Part shown: positions 28,796 through 37,961 of the stretch, piece after piece
How the letters are laid out: the number at the start of each line of letters is the position of its first letter
Numbering within the stretch: the stretch's first letter is position 1
NCBI GenBank assembly: GCA_003427395.1
Contig: BFEA01000098.1
Span: 2,778,102-2,816,062, forward strand
From: Chara braunii
Lineage: Eukaryota; Streptophyta; Charophyceae; Charales; Characeae
Direction of reading: 5' to 3'
DNA: 37,961 nt
Made by a program: the position numbers and the translations under genes
Notes under the pieces: model-generated
The model's input: only the letters and a program-made list of their open reading frames with translations
What the model was told of the DNA's origin: nothing
Databases searched by the model: none

Positions 28796-31730
28796 ACGTG
28801 ACAAAATGCAAGGTGAGAGAACAACAATCAATGCTCTCATGTAAAGCAGGAACCCGTAAGAGAACGGAATCGACCCATTGGAAACTCACAATCATACCTC
28901 ACACTGTTGGCATGTCATTTTTAGCGGTAACCCTTCACTTCCTCTTTTGCATTCCGTCTACCTCACTTGGAAATGAACAACAAGACAACTTATTTAGACC
29001 CTGTCGACACTCATAAACGTAATAACCAATTAACAATATTCTCGGTTTGTGGCCCCTCAACTTCCGACAACGTTCAAAACGGTTCAACTCTTCGAGTATA
29101 TTGAGTTGTTACTCGTTTTCATTCCAGCTAGTACTCATTCACAATGTCATCTCAATAAGAGTGATTCAGGTCACATAGGATCTCAACTGACGCTCACAGT
29201 CCATTTTGCACGTTTCATTCCTCCGTCAGATTTCAATTATCAATCCTGATAACTAACAGTCATCCCACCCCACTTTAGTCCCTTTTGATATCACATATTA
29301 GCTAACAGCTCTCTAGAGCATGCACACGATTATGGGTTGACCACGCTTGATGACCCCAAGCAACCCTCAACACAGACCATAAAGAGGTGAGAACATTATT
29401 TGCCACATGTTCAAGATCAGGGTCCGCCAAAAGCGTCTCGGACCCGCTTCCTATCGAGAGTTGACACTTGCTGTGAGAATCACCTCACGACTATAGTGAT
29501 ACACGACACGACGACTAGTATGCATGATACATGGAGGACAGGGGGTGTCAACCCTCGCGTCAACCCTCGGAGTACAATGTAGGGAGGCCTGACTCGCCAG
29601 ACAACAACCTCACGTGAGCTTGCCTTCAATCCTGTTGCTATCGCAAGTGAAGTTCATCTGCTGAAACTGCAGTTGCCTACGAGAGCAATATTCATGACAC
29701 GCCGTCCAAAGACCCTCTCCGATGAGTCTTTGCTTCATTGCCGCCTCTTGCGTGTGCCTCAAACTAAGCAGTAATTGTCTTGCAGCACGTCAGGATTTCA
29801 AGCCTGCAGTTACTAATTGACTTTGCCTCGTGTTTCACTTCTCATATTGTCGCATCATCATCCTTATTGCTCCCTTACTCACCGCGAGTAATCACCTCAT
29901 AGGCTAGGCGTCGTCTCTCCTCTGTTCTCGAGTTTCCATCGCTCAAGTAGCAACTTGTGAGGATGAAGTTGTTCTGGGGTAATACACATTTGTTTTCCAC
30001 AGGATCCTCATAGAACCCGCTATCAATTGCAGACACTCACGCTTGTCTCTCTTGCTCCAAGGTCCCTTTATAACAGGGGAAGGTGGCCAGGATAATAGCA
30101 CGGAGCCGTAATGACCATCGCACTGTCGAATCGTCAAAGCGGGCAAGCTCTCTCTCTCACATGCGTGTGCGTGGCCTGGAGTGACATGGAGTCACTGCTC
30201 ATCACAGGCAGACTGACCCGATCTCACAGTACTAGTATCACTCGCATTGGCTCATTGCTGCTTCGTCACGACTGATATCAAGAAGTGAATCCTTCTATGG
30301 CTTCTCCAACAGTTAGTGCGTATCATTATTACCTGCAGTAATATGTTTTTCTCGCTCTCTCACGTAATACCACAGCTCACATAGACAGGATGACGTCAAC
30401 TGCATCACCTTCACACATCTAGTCACGGGCGTCTCCTCCCTGCAATTGTCTTGCGCCCTCCATTTTGCCCGTGACTGCTTAGCGCCCCTCCTCACGTCGC
30501 CGTCTTGAGTTGGCCTCTAGGCCGCTTTCCACAGGCTCAGCCGGCGGGTAGTCCCTCTGCCACTGGTCTAGCCCGTGCCAGGACAGAGTCTCCTCCGCGC
30601 TGATCTCACTCTCTCCCCCTGAGTCCTAGTCTAAGTGTTGCTGCTCGCACCCCGTGGTCCCGGTAGAGGTCTCAACTTTGTGGTACGCTATTGTCACTTG
30701 CACCTCTGTCATGACACCGTCCTTTCTGCATCTCCGCTTGGCCTAGTTCTTCGCTTTCGTGACCGTCGCCTGTAACTTCAGGTCCCCTCTCATCTCCTCC
30801 TCTCTCGCTCCCTCCAAGTTAATTTTCAACTTGGCCTTATCTCCCCCGTTGCAATTTAGAATGGTGGTAATCTAGGGACCCTCCCTGGACATTGAGGACC
30901 AATGTGTTGTAAGGTTCCAAGTTCCAACAATACGGCCTATAGCCATAAAGACCATTGTTGTGCGCCATGGCTGCTCACTTTTGGATAGCCTCTGCTAAGC
31001 AGCAACTTCCGTACTTGCCCTGTGTGCTCGGAGCCCTGAACAACTACGCTTAGTAATCTTGGCCTGAGTCGGCTCCGTCCTAATATGACTAACATTCCTC
31101 ACAACTCGCACGAAGGTACTCAGCCGTATGAAGTTAGCGTCACGCCAACGAGTTTTGCACGCCCTGCTTCTGAGTTGAGAATCCCTTTTTCTGGCGCCAC
31201 GACCAAACACTGCTTTTATAGATCCCTGGGAGTTGCGGTTCCCATGTGCTAAATGGGGTACTCAGGGTCACTTTTGGATCGATAGAAAATAAATAAATAA
31301 ATTTTGAAACACATTAGAGTAATACTATAGTTCTTATAACAAAAAAAAAAAAAAAATCGGTGATTTTTTTCTGTAGTCATTGTCCACAGTCTTTTCAACT
31401 CATCCTGAAAAGATTGCGGATCCGATGCAAAACGGTCTCATAACGGGATACTGACTGTCGCGCTTCCTTCTTCAAAGGAGGTCATCAGACAACCCCTGAT
31501 GGGTACCCGTGTTTGATGGCAAGGAGGGGGCTTATGACCTCTTGCGAGGTGATGAGTCTTCTACCAACATGACCGCGGGTGCTCCCGTTTTGGGACCCTA
31601 AACTGATTGCACCTCGTCAATCAGGTTCACTGTGGTTGGAGCACACGGGTCGGGCGGTCTAAGTCGCCCGTTCAGAATAAAAACAACAGAAAAATTCCCA
31701 CGAGAAATAAAAGTTGAAAAAACATTCCAT
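28796..31730. other. Unassigned 2.9-kb stretch
   Basis: Mixed-composition DNA without a credible gene. Short open frames (such as 30995-31210 minus) have unremarkable translations. An ACATT/AATGT stem-loop around GACATTGAGGACCAATGT lies near 30888. There is an A-tract at 31341-31355. I found no second copy of this stretch in the window. Confidence 0.45.
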
Positions 31731-31935
31731 AAACCACTAGTACCTTTAGCGCGTGGAAAAATAGCGGGCCTCCGGTGGGCCACTGACCTTTTCGGAGGCC
31801 GAAACAAAATGACGGCCGCCTATCAGATTTATCAATGACAGTCGTCATCGGGCCCGACCTCCGAAAATTCAGGCGATTGGGAAAACAACCAGTTTTCCCT
31901 ATTTTCTCATGCGGAAAAGGTACTAGTGGTATAAA
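31731..31935. mobile_element. Foldback/MITE-like inverted repeat, ~200 bp
   Basis: The left end CCACTAGTACCTTT (about 31735) is mirrored at the right end (AAGGTACTAGTGG, about 31919-31931). Further matches inside the arms include GGAAAAATAG versus GAAAATAGGG and TTTTCGGAGG. Both sides carry ATAAA, possibly a target duplication but offset by one base. No coding content. Confidence 0.5.
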
Positions 31936-32059
31936 AAAAAAAATCCTTCATATTTATAAATTATCATTCCAATGTTCGTCCAATTTTAGAATTTTCAATT
32001 TAATTTGACAAGTTCCCGTCTAAATATAAGCTTTCCCTTTCAACTACATCTATTTGTTC

Positions 32060-32236
32060 AAAATGGAATGAAAGTCTGGACGAGTTTATGAATTTTTTTA
32101 ATTAGATTTTCATTCTACTACAACAAATATCTTCTAATTTGGATTGGATTAACTGATTTATGACTGAAAATCCTTACTTAGAATGACAATCCCATTAAAA
32201 TATTTCATGAACTCATCCAGACTTTCATTCCATCTC
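32060..32236. mobile_element. MITE-like inverted repeat, ~177 bp
   Basis: 32060-32093 (ATGGAATGAAAGTCTGGACG, then AGTTTATGAA) and the reverse complement of 32203-32236 (ATGGAATGAAAGTCTGGATG, then AGTTCATGAA) are nearly identical over about 32 bp. The interior is AT-rich. Terminal inverted repeats, small size and AT-rich core suit a MITE, but I could not define a target-site duplication. Confidence 0.6.
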
Positions 32237-32990
32237 TAGCATGCAGTTCAAATAAGAAGGGATACCCCATTCTTGGAAGGAAAGTTTTCAAGTAAGATGG
32301 AAAATTTTAAAATTGGAATGATATTTTTTCATATGGAATGAAAATTTGAAATTTAGAATGTAATTTTACTCTAGAATGATCATTTAATTCTGGGAAATTT
32401 TTCTGTTGAAGGAAATTATAAACTATACCGTTCGTTCCCCCGTGAAACGACAGAAAAAGGGGAGGAGCTAAAATTTAAAGGAGACCAAATTTTAAAATTA
32501 AATGATGCTCCAAATTCACCGCAGGAGATTACTCGTCACGACAGTTCCAATTCGCGGACCCACCAGAGCCGGAGCAAGACCTTGATCATGACACAAATTG
32601 AAGATACAATTTCTTACCCTTTTTAATTTTCTTTCCTTTTCGATCACTCCCCCATTTTTTCTTCATAGTGATCTCAACTATAGTACCAATCTCATAACTT
32701 GACTAGAGGGAACTAGGTGCACTGTAGAAAAGACTGTGCCGACCGTTTTACTTTCGCGTCCCTTGGCGAGCCCGACGACTACCACGACCACGACCCACAG
32801 GTCGGTTGTGATCTGCTGTACAACTGGGCATCGAGCTTGTGTGGACCAATAAAAAGTTCAGTGGTGCACCCACCCTTTTTGCCAGGGCAACTTAAGCACC
32901 GACCGGACCAGTCTACAACAAAGTGCAACCTATGTGCGACCAGAGTCTTGCCAAGATCCATAGGCGGAAAGCTTAGTGGACCAGGAGGGT

Positions 32991-33272
32991 TCCTAAGCAG
33001 GTTACTGGTACATAGCACGGTACGTAAGCAGGTGCCAGGTACTCCACGCGGTATGCGTACAGGCGCCTGGTAAGCAGCGGAGGGTCAGGACTCCGCGCCC
33101 TCCGACAACGGTCAAAGTGGCATTTGGCTAAAATGTTTCAAAACGTTCCTAAGCAAGTTATTGGTATATAGCACGGTGAGTAAGCGCATGTGCCCGGTAA
33201 GCAGCGGAGGGTCGGGACACCGCGCCCTCCGACAACGGTCAAAGTGGTGTTTGGCTGAAATGTTTCAAAACT
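32991..33272 (+). repeat. Tandem duplication (~156 bp and ~126 bp)
   Basis: TTCCTAAGCAGGTTACTGGT...GTTTCAAAACG (32991-33146) is followed by TTCCTAAGCAAGTTATTGGT...GTTTCAAAACT (33147-33272). The second unit lacks about 30 bp. Both contain GGAGGGTC...GCGCCCTCC, a stem-loop with GGAGGG/CCCTCC arms. Confidence 0.85.
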
Positions 33273-34566
33273 CCTGCGTGATCTGACTGTGAGGCTCGAC
33301 CCTAATAACTTTCAAGTTGTCTGTAGGTGTGGGACCGCTGCGCCGGACAATGCCGACATCGCGCTCGGGGAACACTATGACTCGCACCACGGGAATTGAC
33401 GATGACGACCGTGAGCAGCTGTAGAATCAGAGGGCAAATAGGAACAACGTGACCATCACGACGAACAACGGATCGACAATGGGGACTTTGACGAGCACCA
33501 GAACGAAGGTGACCATCTGATGATGAGCGAAGGTGCGTAGCGGTGGACCCTGTTCCACTACTTACCAAATGCGCACAATGAGAATGAATCTTCCACTAGC
33601 TCGAGGGAAGATACATTCATGATGAAAGCAACCACAAAAAGCAGTGCTTATCACGAAAACGAGCACCTCTAGGACATAAATGCCAGGCAGGAGAAGTTGC
33701 GTCGGGATCTCAAGTAGCACTAGTATCATGACGATCAGCAACCTGACCACCACATGCAGAAACTTTACAATAAGCAGGGACGAGATCAGGATGACGAATA
33801 ACAGTGCGTGGGCAGAGACTACGAACAAGATGGCGGCGAGAAGGAAAAAAAACATAGTTGGAGAAGGTGATCGGGGCGATGACTCTTTCCTTCTTTCAAC
33901 TCCTCGATCCCTCTCTCTCTCGCCCCTTATTGTCTTCTCAACCTCCTCTTTCACCCTTATCTTCCTTCCACGTCTTTTCAACCTCCTCTTTCACTCTTAT
34001 CTTCCTTCCTACTGATCCTACAGCCATTATGACCATGCCATCGGAATCACTCGTGCTTGGAACCCACGGGTAGGCTTTTGTCCCACTCGATTCCAATAGG
34101 ATCGAACGGTTACCATCTCCTTCCCCTTCGCAACTCTCCTCCTGCCATCTTTGTCGACCTCATTTCACTTTCGTCTCCCCTACACTATTATACTAGCACG
34201 TTTAAACCTACTATTGTACTCGCCCGCAGTAGCAATCTCAAATTTGAGCCTTTCCTTTATCGAATTGGCCGACGTTCATAGAACTGACACTCCTATTCCT
34301 CTCTTGTCGAAAACCTTTGCCTCCTTCCTCAAGGTCATTGCTCCTTTCTCTTTCCTCTGCATGGTAGAACAACAATCCGACCCTTTTCCTATTGACGGCC
34401 CCGTTGCTTTATAGATCCTTAGTTGTTCAAGAACACCACAAGCTTGGTCAAAGTCAAATGCACCTACCCCTAGTCCGACGTTAGATCCATTTAGCCAGGG
34501 AATAGCTGAAAGAAAGTCCTAAATGTGAAACCAAAAATACAGAAGAAAAGAAAATGAAAAAATAAA
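33273..34566. other. Unassigned 1.3-kb stretch
   Basis: No gene or second copy recognised. A CT-rich block at 33895-34010 contains a short direct repeat (TTTTCAACCTCCTCTTTCAC) at about 33935 and 33976. Confidence 0.5.
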
Positions 34567-34650
34567 CTCCATTTTACACGTCCCCCTCGTGCAAGGGCCA
34601 TGCCAATCTTTTATGTATCCTTCCACTTTTAACTATAGGACTGAGACGGG
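34567..34650 (-). pseudogene. U6 snRNA-derived sequence, degenerate
   Basis: The minus strand contains TTAAAAGTGGAAGGATACAT, AAAAGATTGGCATGGCCCTT, GCACGAGGGGGACGTGTAAA, ATGGAG, each recognisably U6 with substitutions. The 5' stem-loop is damaged (GTCTCAGTCCTATAG). Non-functional. Confidence 0.75.
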
Positions 34651-35803
34651 GCAAGAACCCCAGAATATCATCGTGAAATTGACCGGCTCTAGGTAATTCG
34701 GAATTGTAGTATTTCACCCATCTACTTCGAGTGGAGCTCGAAGTCAGGTCTGTATTTCAACAGTTCGTAGGTGTAGCAATTGAGCTAGGCCGATTGGTCC
34801 CTTTGGCAGTCCTGGAACCGGCACCGGGCCCGTGTCCCAAAATGAGACAAAATAATAAAAATAAAAATAAAATAAAAATAAAAAATATTAAATATTAAAA
34901 AGAGAGAAAAGCGGAGGAGGGGAGAGAGGGGCACTGTTGGTGCCTCCTTGGTCTCGCCTGTCAGGTCCATACTTGGGACCAATCCCAAAACCAAGGAGGA
35001 TAGTTCCATGAGACCCTCAACCCCTCGATTCCCTCCAATTGCGCTCCATTGCAGCTCCTCCTCTAGTCGCTGGCCTCGATCTCTGAACCCGTCCTATGCA
35101 GGTCAAGTGTCATAACCAACAGTGCTAGGCCCATGGCTGGATGTAACAGGAGCATAACACCTTATAAAGAGCATATACCCCGGGCCTAGGCCAGCTAGAC
35201 TTCCCCAAGGCCAAACCCACGATCATCGAATTCCCGCACGCACCACATAGAGGGTCAGGCTCCGTTTGTGGCTGCCGCGCACACCACCTACCACGCTCGA
35301 CCCGTGCCGCCGCTTATTCTGGCCCCCATAAGCGGTCATAATTTTTAAGGTCAGACTTTTACTACTTCGGCAGGCGTAAACTCCAGCCTTTACCTAGGTT
35401 AAACTCCATTCATGTACACCTTGCCGAGATCATAGGGGCTCCCACCAACAAACAAAAGCACAACAACTAAGGTGCCTCGTGCATTTTGCACTATACGGGT
35501 TAGTACGCGTGGCCATACTGGTCAAAATTTCTAACCTCCCTCTCTGACTTCGCACTTTTGTGCGAGATCACTGATCACACGCCGGTTTGCGGAACCGCCA
35601 GACACCTGAACAACACGCTCCTCAAAGTGCACGCCTACACTCTCTGACCTAACCATACAAGCGCTAGCCGTTTCGGCTTCTGAGAGTCGATTGCGGGCTG
35701 TGCAAAATTAAACACGCCACTGCCTCAAACACCACTTCAAATGCGGCTCATGCGAGCTGCAAAAGCATCGGCAAATACCCTTGTAAGGGTAGTTGCGCCG
35801 ACA
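34567..35803 (-). mobile_element. tRNA-like/U6 composite repeat, copy 4
   Basis: On the minus strand: TGTCGG with an ACCCTTACAAGGGT hairpin (35769-35803), about 650 bp, a much decayed tRNA-like region (near 35080-35150), a body aligning with copy 3, and a degenerate full-length U6 copy at 34567-34650. An A/T-rich insert (34848-34905, repeated AAAATAA) lies inside the body. It is independent of copies 1 and 2, so it supports the shared order of parts. Confidence 0.55.
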
Positions 35804-35819
35804 CCGCTATACCCAGTCC

Positions 35820-36240
35820 CAGCACCAACTTGCATCTGTACCCAGAAAACGGCCGGTGGAAATTATTTGCATGACCAGGACCTAGGTTAACCCAGGTTGG
35901 TACCGCAAAATGCGGTTATAAAAATTTACCAGAATGCTCAAGACTCAAGTTATGGTGGACCGGCCACCGACCAAATTATTCATATACCCTACTACCGGAT
36001 GGCTGAAATTATGCTTCTACCCAGCAGCCACTGGGCCACAACGGTTCACTTTGTGGGCATGAGCATAATTTCGTGGTCGCCATCCAAGGCCCACCCGTAG
36101 GTGTGGGTACACCCACCATTTTGCAGCCCGGGCATTAGCACAATTTCACGGTTCGGAACGGAGGGCCCGCAGGACTGGGTACACGTAACAATTTCGTACG
36201 GGGTAAAATTTGCGTACTACGCAAAGTTGAATGTGGTGCG
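35820..36240. repeat. Hairpin cluster next to composite copy 4
   Basis: CCGCA-AAA-TGCGG (35902-35914); an 11-bp perfect inverted repeat GAAATTATGCT / AGCATAATTTC (36005-36015 and 36062-36072) with CCCA/TGGG inside; and the palindrome TTTGCGTACTACGCAAA (36209-36225). On the minus strand they precede the TGTCGG terminus. Confidence 0.7.
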
Positions 36241-36578
36241 GGTATAGATGCAAGTTCGCGTTGGGACTGGGTATAGCGGGTATTCCGATCTTTAAGCGGG
36301 GTGCAGATGCAATATTCCTGTTTTATATTATGGCCAGCCCGAGTTCAAGCCTCTATCAAGGGAACATGCAGGGACTGCACCCGACCTGCTGGTGGGTGAC
36401 ACAGGCTAGGGGTCAGGAGGTAGTATCGGGACCAAGCTTCTTCGATGGGCCAAGTCACTGTGCCTCCCCGCCCCCTACGAACATATCATCGCTCTCCATT
36501 CAATGCCAATCTGGGGACCAGCGGCCTATCTCTAGGTGGCAAGCACCAAGCTTGCCCAGGAAGGTACCTGACGAGTCT

Positions 36579-36645
36579 GGGATTGAACCCAAGACCTCGT
36601 CACTGCAACATGGGTGCCTTACCAACTGAGCTAGTATAGCTACCG
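36579..36645 (-). repeat. tRNA-derived SINE head
   Basis: On the minus strand TAGCTCAGTTGG (36622-36633) is a perfect A box and GGTTCAATCCC (36579-36589) a perfect B box, about 32 nt apart, with the T-arm stem TGGG/CCCA present. There is no 7-bp acceptor stem, so this is not a tRNA gene. The SINE body would run to lower coordinates (toward about 36400). I did not find a clear A-tail or flanking duplication, so its 3' end is undefined. It is unrelated in sequence to the module in the U6 composites. Confidence 0.75.
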
Positions 36646-36674
36646 GTAGCGTTGTACGATAGAAGAACTTATAC

Positions 36675-36734
36675 TAGAAGGCTCTTCAATCGTGCCCATA
36701 GTCTAAGAAGGCTGTTCAATCGTGCCCATAGTCT
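36675..36734 (+). repeat. 30-bp tandem duplication
   Basis: AGAAGGCTCTTCAATCGTGC...TAGTCT is repeated once with a C-to-G change, offset exactly 30 bp. Confidence 0.9.
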
Positions 36735-36955
36735 GCCCTTTCACCCAACAGAATATCGCGGCGGGGTTGTCCCCCCCTATTTACACTTGGGACAAGTATG
36801 ACGACAAGATTCATGACCACAAGATTCTCAGACCAGACGGCCCTCAAGAACCAACGCTTGAGAACCACACGATCAGTTCAACAGGGGGACTAGGTCTCAG
36901 GAGCCGGCCTTCGGAGTCAGCCCCCTTGTGGGACCTTGTCCCAGGAGTCGATTAT

Positions 36956-37018
36956 GGGACTTGTGGGACCTGCGGGACTTGTGGGACTTGCGAGACTAGC
37001 GAGACTAGCGAGACTAGC
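36956..37018 (+). repeat. 9-bp minisatellite, seven units
   Basis: Four GGGACTTGT/GGGACTTGC-type units followed by three identical GAGACTAGC units. In one frame it reads as GTC and ETS tripeptide repeats, but the surrounding frame is not a recognised protein. Confidence 0.9.
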
Positions 37019-37866
37019 GAATTCGGCCAAGGAGGATCAGCCGACGGTAACAATTCGCTTTTGCTGTGCCAATCCGCACGGCGTTGCTGTTTGCGCCGTC
37101 GTTTCTGCTGCACAGCCGTGGAAGTGGCCATCGCTACCCGAAATGCGTTCTTGGTGGTGTCCTTCTTTGTGCCGTTTGCGCGACCAAGGAAGGGTAACGA
37201 CCGCCAGAGGAGAGCAGCAGCCATGGTGGTGAAAGCCCTCCAACCCGAAGTCGCTGATGAATGCACTGTGCTCGTCCCACTCGGCACCTTGTCGTGACCA
37301 GATGGCTGACTATCGGTGGGTAGTCGCGTTGACACAATGTCATCCGGTTGACTGGATGGCGTACCAGATGACTATACTATGAGCATCACTTGTTTGGCTG
37401 CAGGCCATATTCACAGGCCGGAAGGTCTGTCTGAACCCGGGACCTGTGGCTTCAAATGTCGAGTCTCGGCAAAGGATTGGCGGCTGACAGTGTGTGTTTG
37501 TCGCCCAGTGGCCATCACATCGACGAAACGTCGGGGCGGAATCTGGAGCGGCATCTATCTGCACAGGAGCGTCAATCATCTCGACACCGTGGGTGAAATT
37601 GGTCCCTTTCTCGTCGTGGAGCCGACTCAAAAGTCCCATCTCGACGTTATCTTCAAGGTGTCTGACGTGGCGTGTCTGTGCCAAGCAGTGCTGTTGAGCC
37701 GGCATGACACTTGAAGGTAAGGCTCCGTGGTTTACTCGTCTGCTGCATTCAACTCTTAAATTTGCCGGCCAATGTTTGGAATTATGTAACAGCTTTTTTT
37801 GCATAATTAGTTATACGCCTCTCAAAGACTGTAGCAACATCTTGTTTGTTTATTTGCTTGTTTGTT

Positions 37867-37869
<3 letters not shown>
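37019..37869. other. Unassigned stretch with overlapping open frames on both strands
   Basis: Open frames exist on both strands (plus 36722-37297 and 37379-37714; minus 36952-37335 and 37340-37804). None shows a domain I know, and their mutual overlap suggests low stop density from GC content rather than a gene. Confidence 0.45.

Positions 37870-37961
<92 letters not shown>
37870..37961. repeat. (TG)n(GA)n compound microsatellite
   Basis: About 26 TG units followed by about 20 GA units, running to the window edge. Confidence 0.97.

Noticed and set aside
30880-30930. 3' end of a Ty3/Gypsy pol gene suggested by a TTGAGGACCAATGT motif
   Set aside because: The motif resembles one I recall downstream of some plant pol genes, but no reading frame or other pol feature lies upstream.
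36579-36645. Functional tRNA gene
   Set aside because: The A and B boxes are perfect, but no acceptor stem can form and no T-run terminator follows, so it is a SINE-type derivative.
36722-37297. Longest plus-strand open frame (191 codons) as a protein-coding gene
   Set aside because: The middle is the 9-bp minisatellite, the ends show no domain I know, the opposite strand is also open here, and there are no evident splice or promoter features.
37340-37804. Minus-strand open frame of 154 codons as a gene
   Set aside because: The composition is not absurd, but I recognise no family, a plus-strand frame of 111 codons overlaps it, and nothing nearby supports expression. Protein homology search or RNA-seq would decide.

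Overview
This looks like intergenic, repeat-filled DNA from a land plant with a large genome. Four things point that way: several interleaved LTR-retrotransposon families with nested insertions; a primer-binding site that matches the 3' end of plant tRNA-Asp; sequences derived from plant-type U6 snRNA; and long (GA)n, (TG)n, (TA)n and homopolymer tracts. I cannot fix the species. I found no convincing protein-coding gene and no recognisable reverse transcriptase, integrase or gag. Open frames are short, interrupted and unlike any family I know. Two N gaps (15898-16062 and 26367-26514) and scattered single Ns show that parts did not assemble cleanly.

Layout, left to right. 1-2111: unassigned DNA with a 169-bp tandem duplication. 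2112-2608: fragment of LTR family B (minus). 3659-4595: chain of near-perfect hairpins. About 4545-7162: 3' internal region of a plus-strand family A element (E1), then its LTR (7163-9203), which is split by a 1.67-kb non-autonomous DNA transposon (7327-8996). 9204-13964: a minus-strand, gene-less family A element (E2) with 3' LTR, internal region, tRNA-Asp primer-binding site and truncated 5' LTR; it carries a nested tRNA-like/U6 composite (10619-11515) and a tandem hairpin array (11757-12430). 13966-14610: LTR B (minus). 15757-17560: two more tandem hairpin arrays. 19977-21096: second type of U6/tRNA-like composite. 22132-22345: fifth hairpin array. 22898-24551: a second copy of 1.65 kb of E2. 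25382-28795: another family A copy (E3) lying between inverted LTRs. 31731-32236: two foldback or MITE-like inverted repeats. 34567-35803: fourth U6 composite, followed by a hairpin cluster. 36579-36645: a tRNA-derived SINE head. 37870-37961: (TG)n(GA)n.

The most striking pattern runs across families. Segments on the 5' side of the LTRs are packed with hairpins. Within the tandem arrays the loop is conserved while the two stem arms change together, so pairing survives. The same appears when E1 is compared with E3 at matching positions. The second notable item is a repeat, seen four times, that joins a TGTCGG terminal hairpin, a tRNA-like A/B-box module (clear in two copies) and a U6 snRNA 3' end in the same order and orientation. 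All alignments were made by eye, so identities are qualitative.
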